This document shows, piece by piece, positions 15,701 to 24,674 of a stretch of 64,000 nucleotides of DNA (positions are counted from its first letter, which is position 1; the number at the start of each line of letters is the position of its first letter). The notes beneath the pieces are model-generated. The model was not told where the DNA came from, did no database searches, and saw nothing but the letters and a program-made list of their open reading frames with translations. The stretch is taken from NCBI RefSeq assembly GCF_037976825.1, contig NZ_CP150269.1:2059501-2123500 (forward strand), read 5' to 3'. Both the position numbers and the translations under genes were made by a program. The DNA comes from Paenibacillus sp. FSL K6-1330 (GTDB taxonomy: Bacteria > Bacillota > Bacilli > Paenibacillales > Paenibacillaceae).

Positions 15701-17244
15701 TGTGGACGAAAGTTCGCGATCGCTACAAAAAAGACAGCGAGTATTACAAGGATGCGGATGAGGAACTGATTCGAGCTCGCGAAGAACTGAATAAAGCTCA
15801 GTATGCTGCATCATCTGAATGGATCAGTAAAGAAGAACGCCGGATGCAGGACTCCTATAAGAGCGAAACCCAAATCGCCCAGATGAAAATAGACAGCTGG
15901 ACTCGAGTACGAGATCGATATCACAAAGATAGTGAAGAGTACAAGAAGGCTGATGAGGAGGTATACCGCGCTCGTAAGCAATTATTGAAATCCCAATTTG
16001 CTGATTCAGAGGAATGGATTGCAAAGGAAGAGCGCCGCATGGAGGAAGCCGACAAAACGGAAAATGAAATCACACAGATGAAGCTGACCGCATGGACACG
16101 GGTCCGGGATCGGTACCATAAAGATTCGGATGAATATAAGCGAGCGGATGAAGAAGTATACCGCGCCCGCAAGTCATTGATCCAGGATATGAAGAAAGAG
16201 ACTGGTGACTTCTTCAATGCTCAGAAAAAGAAACTGGATGAGTCCCTTAAGGCTGAACTAGACGGGATTGAAGCCCGGAAGAAGGCATATGTTGATGCGC
16301 AGAACGAGAAGATCAAAGCTATTGACGATCTGATCGCGAAAGAGCAGGAATTGAACGTTGATGAGGATTATGAAACCCAGCTCGCGAAAAAGCTTGCACG
16401 TCAGGAAGAATTGAGCACTGCCGTCTCTCCGGAAGGCAAAAAGGCACTGGCCGACATTACGGAGGAGATCGAGCGAATGCAGCTCGAGCGCAGCCGGGAA
16501 CTCCGCAAGCGCGATTTGGAAGACCAGAAGCAGAAACTGGTTGATGAAAAGGATGAAAAAGAGAAGGCGTATGCTGAAGAGAGACGGGATACCGAAGCCC
16601 GTTACAACGCCTTGAAGGATGCTTTTGAGAGCCACAAAGATGATATCCAGTTCATCGAGAATGCAATCAAGGATTTCAGGATCGGCGCCAATGAAACGGC
16701 CAATCAACAAATCTTAAGCGATCTGGATCAATTCGTTTCAGTGTATAATGCGAAATTGTCCAACATCGCTAAAGTGTCGGATCCTTCAGGTGGCGCTAAT
16801 TTGGACCTGCAGGAGTATAACGCGAACAAGGATGCTTGGGCTGCTGCTAAGGCACGGGGAGACACTGCTGAGATGGCAAGGCTCACAGCTCGAAATGAAG
16901 AATTGCGAAGACTGTACGGCGTTGAAAAGGATACTGGCAAGATGCAAGCCTTCAAAGACGGGGGAGTCGTCCAGGGAAGCCCTGGGGAAGCAGTACCGGT
17001 AATCGCCCACGCTGGCGAGATGTATTTGAACCCAGCACAGCAAAACACGCTTTGGAAGTTGGTCAGCGGGCAAGTGGCGGCGCCTACGGCAAGCAAAACG
17101 GATCCGGTGGTCATGCAGATGGTTAATCATATCGACATGTCAATCGAACATGTGGATGTTCAGGATCCAACGGATGCCGAGATCCTTTATTCCGAGCGTG
17201 AGCGGACTTTCCGGCGACTGGCGACAACAGGAGGTGGGAAGTAA
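12781..17244 (+). CDS. Tail tape measure protein
   Basis: This 1487-residue protein sets tail length and is ejected with the DNA. Long coiled coils occupy about 1-250. A hydrophobic, glycine/alanine-rich region follows at about 450-517 (GLAAGSIAVLGLITVLG onward), and mid-protein there is a lysine run of ten residues (about 853-865) in an acidic/basic stretch. Three near-identical 65-residue repeats lie at about 949-1142, and a C-terminal domain with KDGGVVQGSPGEAVPVIAHAGE completes it. With roughly 1.5 angstroms per residue, the family rule predicts a tail of about 220 nm. The ribosome binding site is AGGGGACGG before ATG 12781. No peptidase motif is seen inside it. Confidence 0.95.
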   Translation: MAVEIGELRARMTAEAQGLKAEIKAVKQEISGLGDQGKKTASDIKSMDTAFDKIGASKDKIAQLTSVLDNVNAKIEIQRKKLSELKQSYENAFNDQKKSKLQEQILNTEAALMRLTQTSDQTAQKIWELEDKAQKAGSGFKALNNSLKEIGLSSGQIDKINKSIQNANPELLEEQLRQVREQLRMIGLDAKHIDKIEQELKQANAEVQNTKKGIDGLASGLTALGAGMATRQLIQTFTTLAKEARELADSYQGLTEVSKALHVNTEKTIGLAEELSDRWGLSKTAMNDTVKTYLSAGLTLEQTREIMIATADAAVYNREAHLSWEEAIKQVARGVKGGNSNLTDAAGITTNLSVMYKRYAKTIGTTAAKLTEAQKLQAAYNGIMAESAMFAGNADSAMTGYTGTQATFNQTIEMARVELGEAFLPVLGEIMQRITPMIKDFVLWAEANKEVVAGLAAGSIAVLGLITVLGTLVVSIVAVTAALRAMNLAMGPIGWAITALSLVAAGVGAYKLAADAASESVMKFAANQEQLNQKLSQSPANRTAEDVKKLQGDIETLNEILERRKELEETLEGMRSKHGSYIEHGTGFAPLEVKKTVDEFEKLNKQLKEMDFSNAEEAGTALKNMREEVEKSTPALIDMAKAELQDVAAKNSKILEMEKTLKRYKELNSVQKLDEAQKQELVTVTNTLAKQYPGLQAHMDKEGRLRIENIGYVEDQISVERNMITASVESAKAQITNLKETTKAQKAAVEAQIKNYQALARVMASISGKALDIGMTEGKGSLARVGGMVGGIVSAGVQAQANAAAAKMAEEQNRFAAAELEADRALDNLTSGNLDAFAYKPRDLGGGADDDEKKKKKKKKKKEKKGKSAAELAKEQRQAAYDADMATARYNAEYYDQTPEQQLKALKKIQANHKQHLKETIADQRELNLQMKRLQEDSAKSIYEASATWIDRQERKMEESYKSETQIAQMKVEMWTKVRDRYKKDSEYYKDADEELIRAREELNKAQYAASSEWISKEERRMQDSYKSETQIAQMKIDSWTRVRDRYHKDSEEYKKADEEVYRARKQLLKSQFADSEEWIAKEERRMEEADKTENEITQMKLTAWTRVRDRYHKDSDEYKRADEEVYRARKSLIQDMKKETGDFFNAQKKKLDESLKAELDGIEARKKAYVDAQNEKIKAIDDLIAKEQELNVDEDYETQLAKKLARQEELSTAVSPEGKKALADITEEIERMQLERSRELRKRDLEDQKQKLVDEKDEKEKAYAEERRDTEARYNALKDAFESHKDDIQFIENAIKDFRIGANETANQQILSDLDQFVSVYNAKLSNIAKVSDPSGGANLDLQEYNANKDAWAAAKARGDTAEMARLTARNEELRRLYGVEKDTGKMQAFKDGGVVQGSPGEAVPVIAHAGEMYLNPAQQNTLWKLVSGQVAAPTASKTDPVVMQMVNHIDMSIEHVDVQDPTDAEILYSERERTFRRLATTGGGK
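15625..16206 (+). repeat. Three tandem 65-residue repeats within tape measure gene
   Basis: Units start at 15625, 15820 and 16015, 195 nt apart, each beginning with a Trp-Ile codon pair. Shared motifs per unit: W-I-x-[KR]-[EQ]-E-R, then ETQIAQMK (ENEITQMK in unit 3), then RDRY-[KH]-KDS, then ADEE. Units 2 and 3 share RVRDRYHKDS exactly. This is internal duplication in the rod part of the protein. Confidence 0.92.
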
Positions 17245-17781
17245 ATGGACGTGTCTGTAAATGGAGAATGGATTTCGGGAACAGGCGCAGTGCTGGTTTA
17301 CCGGAACATACCCGGTTTGCCAGAAGCGACGGAGAATACCGTGCAGATCGCCGAGCGGGACGGAGAAATTGATTTTGGAAGTACGTATGGAGCCCGGCCA
17401 GTTGGCCTGGGCTTTTTTATTACCAGCGATTATGACACAACTGTTTCCTTGCTTATGCGCCAATTTAACACCCGACGCGGCGTTCTGGATCTAGTGTTTT
17501 CAGACCGCCCTGGCAAACACTATTTTGCTCAGTACCGCAGTACGATGAGTTGGGACGAATCGACCGGAAACCGAGTGATCGATATACCGCTCAAGATGTA
17601 CGACCCATTTCCCGAGAGTGACGAGAAGATTACAGAATTGAATATCACACGGTCACCGCAAGTGGTATCCGTCCAATCTCTTGGTGATGAGCGGGCCAGT
17701 CCAGTTATCGTACTCACCAATGTCGGAACGACCACGCTGCAGAGCTTCAAAATTCGTAACGAATATCTCATGGAAGGATGA
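17245..17781 (+). CDS. Distal tail protein, N-terminal domain only (Dit-like)
   Basis: The 178-residue protein follows the tape measure and matches the N-terminal ring-forming domain of distal tail proteins: GDGEIDFGSTYGARP and the later DIPLKMYDPFPE are typical beta segments. Usual Dit proteins run to 230-270 residues with a C-terminal galectin-like domain. Here the gene stops after the first strands of that part (SPVIVLTNVG). A possible C-terminal partner is the gene at 21907. It starts at ATG 17245 behind GGAGGTGGG. It forms the hub at the tail tip to which fibres attach. Confidence 0.72.
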   Translation: MDVSVNGEWISGTGAVLVYRNIPGLPEATENTVQIAERDGEIDFGSTYGARPVGLGFFITSDYDTTVSLLMRQFNTRRGVLDLVFSDRPGKHYFAQYRSTMSWDESTGNRVIDIPLKMYDPFPESDEKITELNITRSPQVVSVQSLGDERASPVIVLTNVGTTTLQSFKIRNEYLMEG

Positions 17782-17788
17782 TTGATTG

Positions 17789-18226
17789 ATGAACATGTCC
17801 AATTATTTGGCCGCGGCATTGCTGAATCAGGTGTTCCGGAATGCAGCCTATACCCGGCCAACGAAGCTTTACTTGGCACTGTATATCAGTAACCCAACGG
17901 GGGCCGACACGGGGCAGGAGGTAACCGGCGGCGGGTATGTCCGTCAGGAAGTGACGTTTGGCGCACCAACCATCGAGAATTACACTATTTATCACCCGAC
18001 GACAGGGCAACAGGTCACAGTATCAAAACAAACGATTAAAAACAGTGCTGACGTTGTCATGCCGACGGCTACAGCGGACTGGGGGCAAGTATCGCATATA
18101 GGGATCCGGGACGCCGCCACCGGAGGGAATCTGCTGTACTTTGGCGCGCTAGAAACCCCGCGCAGTATCCTGTCCAATGACATCTTTAAAATGCTGACCG
18201 GGCAAATTGTATGCACACTGGCGTAA
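17789..18226 (+). CDS. Phage tail fibre-associated protein
   Basis: This 145-residue beta-rich protein begins MNMSNYLAAALLNQVF, with LYLALYISNPTGADTGQEV next, a segment seen in small phage tail proteins placed beside fibre genes. It lies between the distal tail hub gene and the large fibre gene, with GGAGG close behind its stop serving the next gene. TTG 17786, directly before the ATG, is an alternative start. It may act as fibre anchor or fibre-base subunit; the exact role is inferred from context only. Confidence 0.65.
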   Translation: MNMSNYLAAALLNQVFRNAAYTRPTKLYLALYISNPTGADTGQEVTGGGYVRQEVTFGAPTIENYTIYHPTTGQQVTVSKQTIKNSADVVMPTATADWGQVSHIGIRDAATGGNLLYFGALETPRSILSNDIFKMLTGQIVCTLA

Positions 18227-18238
18227 GGAGGATTTGAA

Positions 18239-20944
18239 ATGAAAACCATGTATCCGGCACAAGTAAATAGCCCGGGGACGGAGTTGGCCGCCGCGATCGA
18301 TGCGGCACAAGATACAATCCAGGTCGCAGATGGATCAGTTCTTCCGGATGGCCCAAACTTGCTCACGATCGGCACGGACGAAGCTGCCGAAACAATCCTG
18401 TATACCGATAAGACAGGAGATGAAATGACGGGGATCACGCGGGGATTTCAAGGCACCGCACAGAGCTGGGCAGTGGGAACAAAAGTCGCACGTTACTTTA
18501 CCGCCTATGACCACGATGCAGCTATCGGCAACATCAGCGAGCTTTCAACTGGACTGACTGCAGCCAGGGACCGCCTCGACACCGTACAGCGTCAGGGCGT
18601 CGTACTTAACGCCGGGATGCAGATCCTTAACGCACAACGGCGTGCGGCTTTTTCGTTGAGTGGGATTAAGGGGCGTACGTTGGTTAACTTGTTGGGGCGG
18701 GATGGCGGTTTTGAAGTCATAGGTAACTGGATGCAGAATGGGGCCTATATATCGTTAGACTCTGTTAATTACCTCTACGGATCAAAGTCCCTAAAGGTGG
18801 AATCGGCAGGTCATGAAGCATGGGGCGGGTCTACATGGATTCCTCTAACGCTAGATAAGTCTAAATATTACGTGGTACTGGTGGATGTAAAGAATATAAA
18901 CTCGTCCGGCGGATCTGCGATGGTATCCATCGGCGGAGTAACGAATAAGAACGGTAACCCGGTAAGTACAAAGGATAGATTTTCCCCGTCGTGTATTTTA
19001 ATTAGTCCTAATGACATGACTAACGCGACAACATCGTCCCTACATGCAATGGTTAGCGGTAGTTCCGGACAGTCTGCCTATTTCGATGGATACCGCATCT
19101 ATGAGATAACGGCGGCGGAATATACAGCACTTAGCGGAATGACCCCTGAGCAAATCGCCGCCAAATACCCATACGTCGATAGCGTTCAGCCTGTACGAAA
19201 TCCGTATGCGATTCGGTACGGGGAGAATCTGTTGCCGCCATTTTATGAAGCCAGCTTCAAGACTAAGGAGTCCGACATTATCGGGCCTTATACGTATGTA
19301 CAAACAGCTGAGTCTACGAATGCCTGGACACGTCTTCCAGTTACTGTACTCCCACAAACGGACTATACTCTCTCCTTTTCAACTTTAAATGGTAAGGGCA
19401 AGTTAGCCGTTTTTTCAGCTGACGAACAGACTATACTCCTTAATTACGGACAGGGAGCAAGAACGTTCAATAGCGGTAATGTAACACAACTAGTTATATA
19501 TGTTAGCGGTTTAGCTGATACCGTGGATACTATTATCAATCCGATGCTAAACGTAGGTCGTACAGCCAAATCATTCAAACCGCGCGAAGACTCCATGCTC
19601 GCGTTGCAAACGGACTTATACGCCGATCCGCTGACAGGGGCGAATGCTGACGAAGTGTTCGAGAAGGACGGGCAGTACTTCAAGCTAGCGAAGTGGAAGA
19701 AAGTTACACTGAATGGGTCATTGAACTGGACGCTTTTTGATGCGCAAACTGGATCAAAGCGTTTATTTTTAAGTATTTCTGGTGGTGTAACTTCAAGTAA
19801 TACTGTTGTTAAATTCGACGGTTCTGTTCTCAAGAATAACGTTGATACTTACTCAATACCCGACTCAGCCGCACTTAACAGTTCAGGTCTATTCTTGAAT
19901 GTCAAAAATTCAGACAGCGGATGGGGAGACAACTACACGCCGACAGCCGACGAGATTAAGGCGTATTTTATGGGTTGGCGAATGTATAACGATGATGCGG
20001 GGCAGGCCGGAGAGCCCTATAACGGGACAGGTACAAAAGTATGGAATAGCATCCCTGGTTGGGGAACACCGACATACTACACTGGAACTCTGCCCACGAC
20101 TCTGGCAGTAGATTGGACGCCTTACCAACTCGTATATCAACTCGCAACGCCAACGGTCGAGCCTATCGTTTCCGAAGGTATGCTGACGTTTAACGAGGGT
20201 GATAACCTGATCGAAGTTGGGACGGGGATTGTAGTTCGGGAGAGCGTGAAACCCGTAGCTGATCCATATAGCCAGCATCAAATTAATGCTGGGTGGGCTG
20301 GAGGAGAGTCTTCGCGACTGAAAAACAAGGTATCTCAGATTCTCAGCATATTTAGAAATGGAAGAGATGACTACAGTTGGTTGACCGACCCAATTGACGC
20401 ATACGGCAAGGTTCGTAAGATAATCAAGGATGCAAACTACGACCCATCTGCTGTGTATTCCGTCACATACCTGATGCTTGACAAGTTTCCGGTCATGCCT
20501 ATCACCGGATCATATGCAGCTAACGAAAAGGCCATGCTCCAAGAATTGACGGATGCCGTCCAGCAGAATGCGACTTCTGTATCCGTGCTGATGAATAAAA
20601 AGGTCGACAAAGACGCCCCCGCCGTTCAAATTACGCCGACATTACTCAATGGATGGGTTGAGTACCAAGACGGGTATCATCCGGTAAGGTATTACAAGGA
20701 TTCGTCAGGGGTTGTTCACTTAACCGGACTGGTCAAAAGTGGGGCTGTGTCATCCATCCTTTTCAAGTTGGCTAGTGGATTCCGACCAAATTCTTCGCTA
20801 ATGTTTGCTGCACATGCGAGCATAAATAGCACGGTTCGGATAGATGTGTATAAAAACGGAGAAATTTTCTTCAACTACGTGGGACAATGGGACGCTAATG
20901 CTTGGGTCAGCTTGGACGGGATAATGTTTCTCGCCGAGCAATAA
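18239..20944 (+). CDS. Tail fibre / receptor-binding protein
   Basis: The 901-residue protein has an N-terminal module (about 1-120) that likely attaches to the tail tip, with the ITRGFQGT repeat-like element. A long middle of beta-sandwich-like segments follows (about 140-270, starting GRTLVNLLGRDGGFE, then a second similar region at about 320-460 and a third at about 490-640). A C-terminal domain at about 800-901 (YQDGYHPVRYYKD and HLTGLVKSG) resembles receptor-binding heads of Firmicutes phages. ATG 18239 follows AAGGAGG. It should recognise cell-wall sugars. Similar lectin-like domains appear more than once, suggesting modular growth. Confidence 0.82.
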   Translation: MKTMYPAQVNSPGTELAAAIDAAQDTIQVADGSVLPDGPNLLTIGTDEAAETILYTDKTGDEMTGITRGFQGTAQSWAVGTKVARYFTAYDHDAAIGNISELSTGLTAARDRLDTVQRQGVVLNAGMQILNAQRRAAFSLSGIKGRTLVNLLGRDGGFEVIGNWMQNGAYISLDSVNYLYGSKSLKVESAGHEAWGGSTWIPLTLDKSKYYVVLVDVKNINSSGGSAMVSIGGVTNKNGNPVSTKDRFSPSCILISPNDMTNATTSSLHAMVSGSSGQSAYFDGYRIYEITAAEYTALSGMTPEQIAAKYPYVDSVQPVRNPYAIRYGENLLPPFYEASFKTKESDIIGPYTYVQTAESTNAWTRLPVTVLPQTDYTLSFSTLNGKGKLAVFSADEQTILLNYGQGARTFNSGNVTQLVIYVSGLADTVDTIINPMLNVGRTAKSFKPREDSMLALQTDLYADPLTGANADEVFEKDGQYFKLAKWKKVTLNGSLNWTLFDAQTGSKRLFLSISGGVTSSNTVVKFDGSVLKNNVDTYSIPDSAALNSSGLFLNVKNSDSGWGDNYTPTADEIKAYFMGWRMYNDDAGQAGEPYNGTGTKVWNSIPGWGTPTYYTGTLPTTLAVDWTPYQLVYQLATPTVEPIVSEGMLTFNEGDNLIEVGTGIVVRESVKPVADPYSQHQINAGWAGGESSRLKNKVSQILSIFRNGRDDYSWLTDPIDAYGKVRKIIKDANYDPSAVYSVTYLMLDKFPVMPITGSYAANEKAMLQELTDAVQQNATSVSVLMNKKVDKDAPAVQITPTLLNGWVEYQDGYHPVRYYKDSSGVVHLTGLVKSGAVSSILFKLASGFRPNSSLMFAAHASINSTVRIDVYKNGEIFFNYVGQWDANAWVSLDGIMFLAEQ

Positions 20945-20956
20945 AGGAGGTAGCAC

Positions 20957-21751
20957 ATGAAAGCAGTACCTAAAGTAAATATAGATGGCCTTTATTTAGA
21001 GGATACGATTGTGGACGATGCCTTTAACGGTGTCGTCCCTTTTTATGCGGACATCGAGCCGCAGCCGCCCGCCGATCCGGACGAAGTAGAGCAGGAGCCA
21101 GCACCAGAAGCCGAGCAGCCGGTTGAAACGCCGGAATCGGAGATCGCCGGATATATTGTATCTATCGCGGTTACTCCTGGCTTATATCGTCCACGTTTCG
21201 ATCTTGATGGCTGGGAAGCGTATCAAGACGCGGAAAGCGCCGCAAAAGACGTATTTCAAGCCGAATATGATAAGTGGGCCGCGTTGCCAGAAGAGGAACG
21301 AGGGGAGCCGCCAATCTATCAAGCACCAATACAGCCGACGTTATGGATCGAAGGGTTAACGCCCGAGGAAATCAAGGAGATCACGCGACCGCAGCCACAG
21401 GAGCCGACAGAGATTGAATTATTGACGGTTGTAGTAGAGGGAATCCAGCAACAAAACGCACAACTGCAGGAGGCAGTAGTTTCTTCCGGGGAAGAGTTAT
21501 CCGCGGTAAAAACAGCGAGCGCTGAACAAAAAATGACGTTAAGCGCCCTCGGCTCGGAGCAGGTCAAGCAAGACCTTTCGACGCTGGACCTCAAGCAACA
21601 GAACAATGTAATCGGTGCGGAGCTGGTCAGGAAGGATATTTCAATTCTTGATCTATACATGCAAGGCCAAGTGCTCGGCCAGATGCTGGCTGCACTGGAA
21701 TTGAAATTATTAGCCAATGGAACAGGAGGAGAATCGAATGTTCAACAGTGA
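20957..21751 (+). CDS. Phage tail accessory protein (XkdW-like position)
   Basis: The 264-residue protein is acidic, with a proline/glutamate linker at about 36-60, a Trp-containing middle (GWEAYQDAES, KWAALPEEER) and a C-terminal coiled coil (about 155-255). It lies just before an XkdX-like gene, as XkdW does in PBSX-type phages, so a role in fibre or baseplate assembly is likely but not shown by sequence. ATG 20957 follows AAAGGAGG. The end overlaps the next gene by 14 nt in another frame. Confidence 0.65.
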   Translation: MKAVPKVNIDGLYLEDTIVDDAFNGVVPFYADIEPQPPADPDEVEQEPAPEAEQPVETPESEIAGYIVSIAVTPGLYRPRFDLDGWEAYQDAESAAKDVFQAEYDKWAALPEEERGEPPIYQAPIQPTLWIEGLTPEEIKEITRPQPQEPTEIELLTVVVEGIQQQNAQLQEAVVSSGEELSAVKTASAEQKMTLSALGSEQVKQDLSTLDLKQQNNVIGAELVRKDISILDLYMQGQVLGQMLAALELKLLANGTGGESNVQQ

Positions 21752-21881
21752 TTTTGAAAGATTGTCCTATTACTACGAGAAGAAATGGGTGTCCGATGTT
21801 CAACTTCGGCTTTACGTTCAGTTCGGCGTCATCTCCGCCGCAGAGTTTAAGGTAATCACCGGAAAAGACTATAAGGGTTGA
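21738..21881 (+). CDS. XkdX family protein, 47 residues
   Basis: ATG 21738 follows AGGAGGAGAA and overlaps the preceding gene by 14 nt. The product has the typical XkdX layout: about 45 residues with an aromatic N-terminal half (YYYEKKWVS), then a C-terminal turn (ISAAEFKVITGKDY). XkdX proteins accompany tail fibre proteins in PBSX-like phages; their biochemical role is unknown. Length, motif and position agree. Confidence 0.8.
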   Translation: MFNSDFERLSYYYEKKWVSDVQLRLYVQFGVISAAEFKVITGKDYKG

Positions 21882-21906
21882 TTCTTGACCGGAGAGGAGG
21901 GGGCGT

Positions 21907-22425
21907 ATGTTCGGAGGACCATTCAACAGGCAGCCGTTTAATCGTCCCGTAACGATGTTCGTGTTTGGCCGGGCTGTCCTCATCGGGTGCGCAGGGATTA
22001 TGGCTTCTTCGGCGGTCGAGATGACCGGTCAAGCCAACATGAATGGAGAAGGCGGGATGACGGCCGACTTTATTCGTGAAATATCCTTTGCTGCTCAGAT
22101 GGATGCCGACAGCGGGATAAGCATCGGCTTCGTCCGGGAGCGGCTGCAGCGAGCCATCATGCATGGCATTTCATCCCTGCAGGGGAAGGCAAGCCGGTAC
22201 CATGTCGACGAGATCGAATTTACTGGGCCGTTCGTTCCCGGTGACATCATCGTGATTGACAGTGAGAAGTTCAAGATCACACGGAACGGGGAGAACGTCT
22301 CCCATTTGTACAAGGGAGATTTCTTCGACCTGAACCTCGGGAGAAATAATCTTACCTGGACAGACCCGGCCACCGGGCGGACGATACTCTTCCGAATTAC
22401 TCACCGCGATAAGTTTTTGTATTAG
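21907..22425 (+). CDS. Phage tail protein resembling distal tail C-terminal domain
   Basis: The 172-residue protein begins with MFGGPFNRQPFNR, an N-terminal signature seen in several phage tail-tip proteins. Its second half has FTGPFVPGDIIVID and GDFFDLNLGRNN, which match the galectin-like C-terminal domain of distal tail proteins (a gap, an ID strand, then an LxxGxN turn). The upstream Dit gene at 17245 lacks exactly this domain. The gene lies directly before the tail-associated protein. It starts at ATG 21907 behind GGAGAGGAGGGGG. Either a separate tip protein or the second half of a split Dit would explain it. Confidence 0.6.
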   Translation: MFGGPFNRQPFNRPVTMFVFGRAVLIGCAGIMASSAVEMTGQANMNGEGGMTADFIREISFAAQMDADSGISIGFVRERLQRAIMHGISSLQGKASRYHVDEIEFTGPFVPGDIIVIDSEKFKITRNGENVSHLYKGDFFDLNLGRNNLTWTDPATGRTILFRITHRDKFLY

Positions 22426-22437
22426 GGAGGCGATACA

Positions 22438-24633
22438 TTGCCTAATCCAACATTGCAGGTATTCGACAAGAATTTGAAGCGTACCGGCACGCTGATCGAT
22501 GCCTATAACATTGAACGACGAAGACGGCTCAATAGCGATTATGAGCTGTCTTTTTTAGTGCCTATGACCAGCGAGGACTATTTGGAAAAGATCCAGATCA
22601 AGGGCCACGTCCGGGATGAGCGCGGGCAATATTACGTGATCAATACCCGGCAGCGGCAGCGGGATAAGAAGAAGCTGACGGCACAAATCACCTGCACGCA
22701 TGTGATGTTCAAACTTAACGATTACAAGGTACCGTATGACGAGTACATCGATGAGGCTTACGGGACCCACATCTCGACGTTGATAAATAAAATCAGCGCA
22801 TGGACCGGCGGCCGCTTTACATTCCAGATTCACGACACTTTCGATATGTGGGATATTAAGGACTTCGGCCGGACGACTGCACTCGCTGCGCTGAATCAGG
22901 TAATAAACACATACAAAGCTGAGATCCGACCAGATAACTTTGTGATTCATATCCATAAGAAGATCGGTTCTCAGAATGATCGGTACGAATACCGGACGAA
23001 GAAGAACATCATTTCCGATTCGTTTAAGGACGACAGCACAAACCTTGTAACCCGAATGTATGCTCATATGAAAGACGGTCGGACGTGGGTTGGGATGTCT
23101 GCAGATAACCTGACAGCCGAAGAACGAAGCCTCCTCCAGTCGGTACCGGGGGCCATTCAGAACGGGAAGATCATGGTTAACTATCTGCTTTCCCCATATG
23201 TGAATTATTGGGGCAGTGATTCGGTACCGTACTTCGACGGCGAAAACATCCAGCAGAATATTGAAGATCCCGTGGAGCTATTAAAGTCCACACGGGAGGA
23301 GCTGCGGAAAAAGGAAATGCCGGAATTTGAAATCACGATAACAGCAGCGGACCTGCACAAGATCGATAGGGAGGAACACCCACCAGACCTGGGGGACGCT
23401 GCTTCAGCGTATGATCCGAAGATGGAAATGAACCGGATAGCGATGCGGATCGTGGAGCTGGTTGAGTACCCATATTCGAACGATCAGCACAGCAAAGTCA
23501 TGCTGGCCAACTTTGCCCTGAAGGATGACATCGACCTGATTGCAGACCTTGAACGTTCCCGGAAGGTGATGGATAACCTGCTTTCCGGCGGGAAGATCCG
23601 GACAGAGGTATTTGAAGCTGCAGCGAAACAAGCAATCACGGACATAAACAATTCCAAGACGGAATTGGTCTATCCACCGGAAGGCGGTATTCTGGCCAGG
23701 GAGAAAAATAACCTCAACAATCAAGTAAGGTTCACAGCTGCCGGCATAGGTATTTCAACGGATGGCTGGCAAACCATTAGATCGGCTATTACTGCCCGCG
23801 GAGTAGTAGCTGAAACGATTATCGGCCAGCTCGGGAGCTTCGTATCCATGCTGATCGGCAGCGGCAATAACATAACCCAGATCAACACGAACGGCATTGC
23901 TGCAGGTCATGCAAACTTCGGCAGCGCTCCATTTCGGGTGGACATGCAGGGCAATGTGGTAGCCAATCGGTTAACAGCGAACTCGGCCAATATCTACTCG
24001 TCGAACTTTATGAATGGGGCCATTGTGGGTTCGTCCATTAATGTAGGGAATGGAATGTTCACGGTTAGCTCAGGCGGGCACATGGTCGCACAAAGTGGGG
24101 AGTTTAGAGGAAGGATATCTGCTTCAACAATTGACGGTACTAACATCACCGGCGGGGACATCTTAGGTAGCCGAATCCGGACAGCTTCCTATGGAGAGCG
24201 CATTGAACTTGATCCAGACGGATTTGTTTTCTACGATGGTTATAATGCTAGACGTGTAACCCTCGGAACCAATCCTTCAGCGAATATTTCAGGGCATACT
24301 TATTATAATTCTTCTGGGCAGTCACAAGGGCTGATTTATGCAATTGATTATGAACTACACGTGATAGGTAATTATGGGCTACGCTTAGGATCCAGCAGCG
24401 GGATTACTAATTTACAAGGGAGCGTTCACTTTTCAAATGGCTCATCTGTAACAGGACTTAGTATTTTAAGCATAAGTGGTCTACAATCAGAGCTATTATC
24501 ATTACGATCACAAATAGACTCACTCAGAAATTCCTATAACAATCACAGGCATTCAGTCACACTTCCAACCCATAATCACGGACGAACGGAAAACCAAAAT
24601 TGGGGTGGGACCTTCCCAACCTCAACTCCGTAG
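22438..24633 (+). CDS. Tail-associated protein / tail spike (prophage endopeptidase-tail family)
   Basis: This 731-residue protein matches the tail-associated (Tal) family by its N-terminal hub domain (about 1-330; YNIERRRRLNSDYELSF, QITCTHVMFKLNDYK). A helical linker follows and then a beta-helix-like C-terminal half rich in Asn/Gly/Ser (about 430-650). It caps the tail tip and contacts the cell surface during infection. The start is TTG 22438, set by GGGAGGCG 8 nt upstream. The C-terminus ends in a histidine-containing stretch (HNHGRTENQN). No catalytic motif of a peptidase is certain. Confidence 0.82.
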   Translation: MPNPTLQVFDKNLKRTGTLIDAYNIERRRRLNSDYELSFLVPMTSEDYLEKIQIKGHVRDERGQYYVINTRQRQRDKKKLTAQITCTHVMFKLNDYKVPYDEYIDEAYGTHISTLINKISAWTGGRFTFQIHDTFDMWDIKDFGRTTALAALNQVINTYKAEIRPDNFVIHIHKKIGSQNDRYEYRTKKNIISDSFKDDSTNLVTRMYAHMKDGRTWVGMSADNLTAEERSLLQSVPGAIQNGKIMVNYLLSPYVNYWGSDSVPYFDGENIQQNIEDPVELLKSTREELRKKEMPEFEITITAADLHKIDREEHPPDLGDAASAYDPKMEMNRIAMRIVELVEYPYSNDQHSKVMLANFALKDDIDLIADLERSRKVMDNLLSGGKIRTEVFEAAAKQAITDINNSKTELVYPPEGGILAREKNNLNNQVRFTAAGIGISTDGWQTIRSAITARGVVAETIIGQLGSFVSMLIGSGNNITQINTNGIAAGHANFGSAPFRVDMQGNVVANRLTANSANIYSSNFMNGAIVGSSINVGNGMFTVSSGGHMVAQSGEFRGRISASTIDGTNITGGDILGSRIRTASYGERIELDPDGFVFYDGYNARRVTLGTNPSANISGHTYYNSSGQSQGLIYAIDYELHVIGNYGLRLGSSSGITNLQGSVHFSNGSSVTGLSILSISGLQSELLSLRSQIDSLRNSYNNHRHSVTLPTHNHGRTENQNWGGTFPTSTP

Positions 24634-24674
24634 GGTATCATAATGGCAAATCTACCAACGGAGGTATCCACAGA

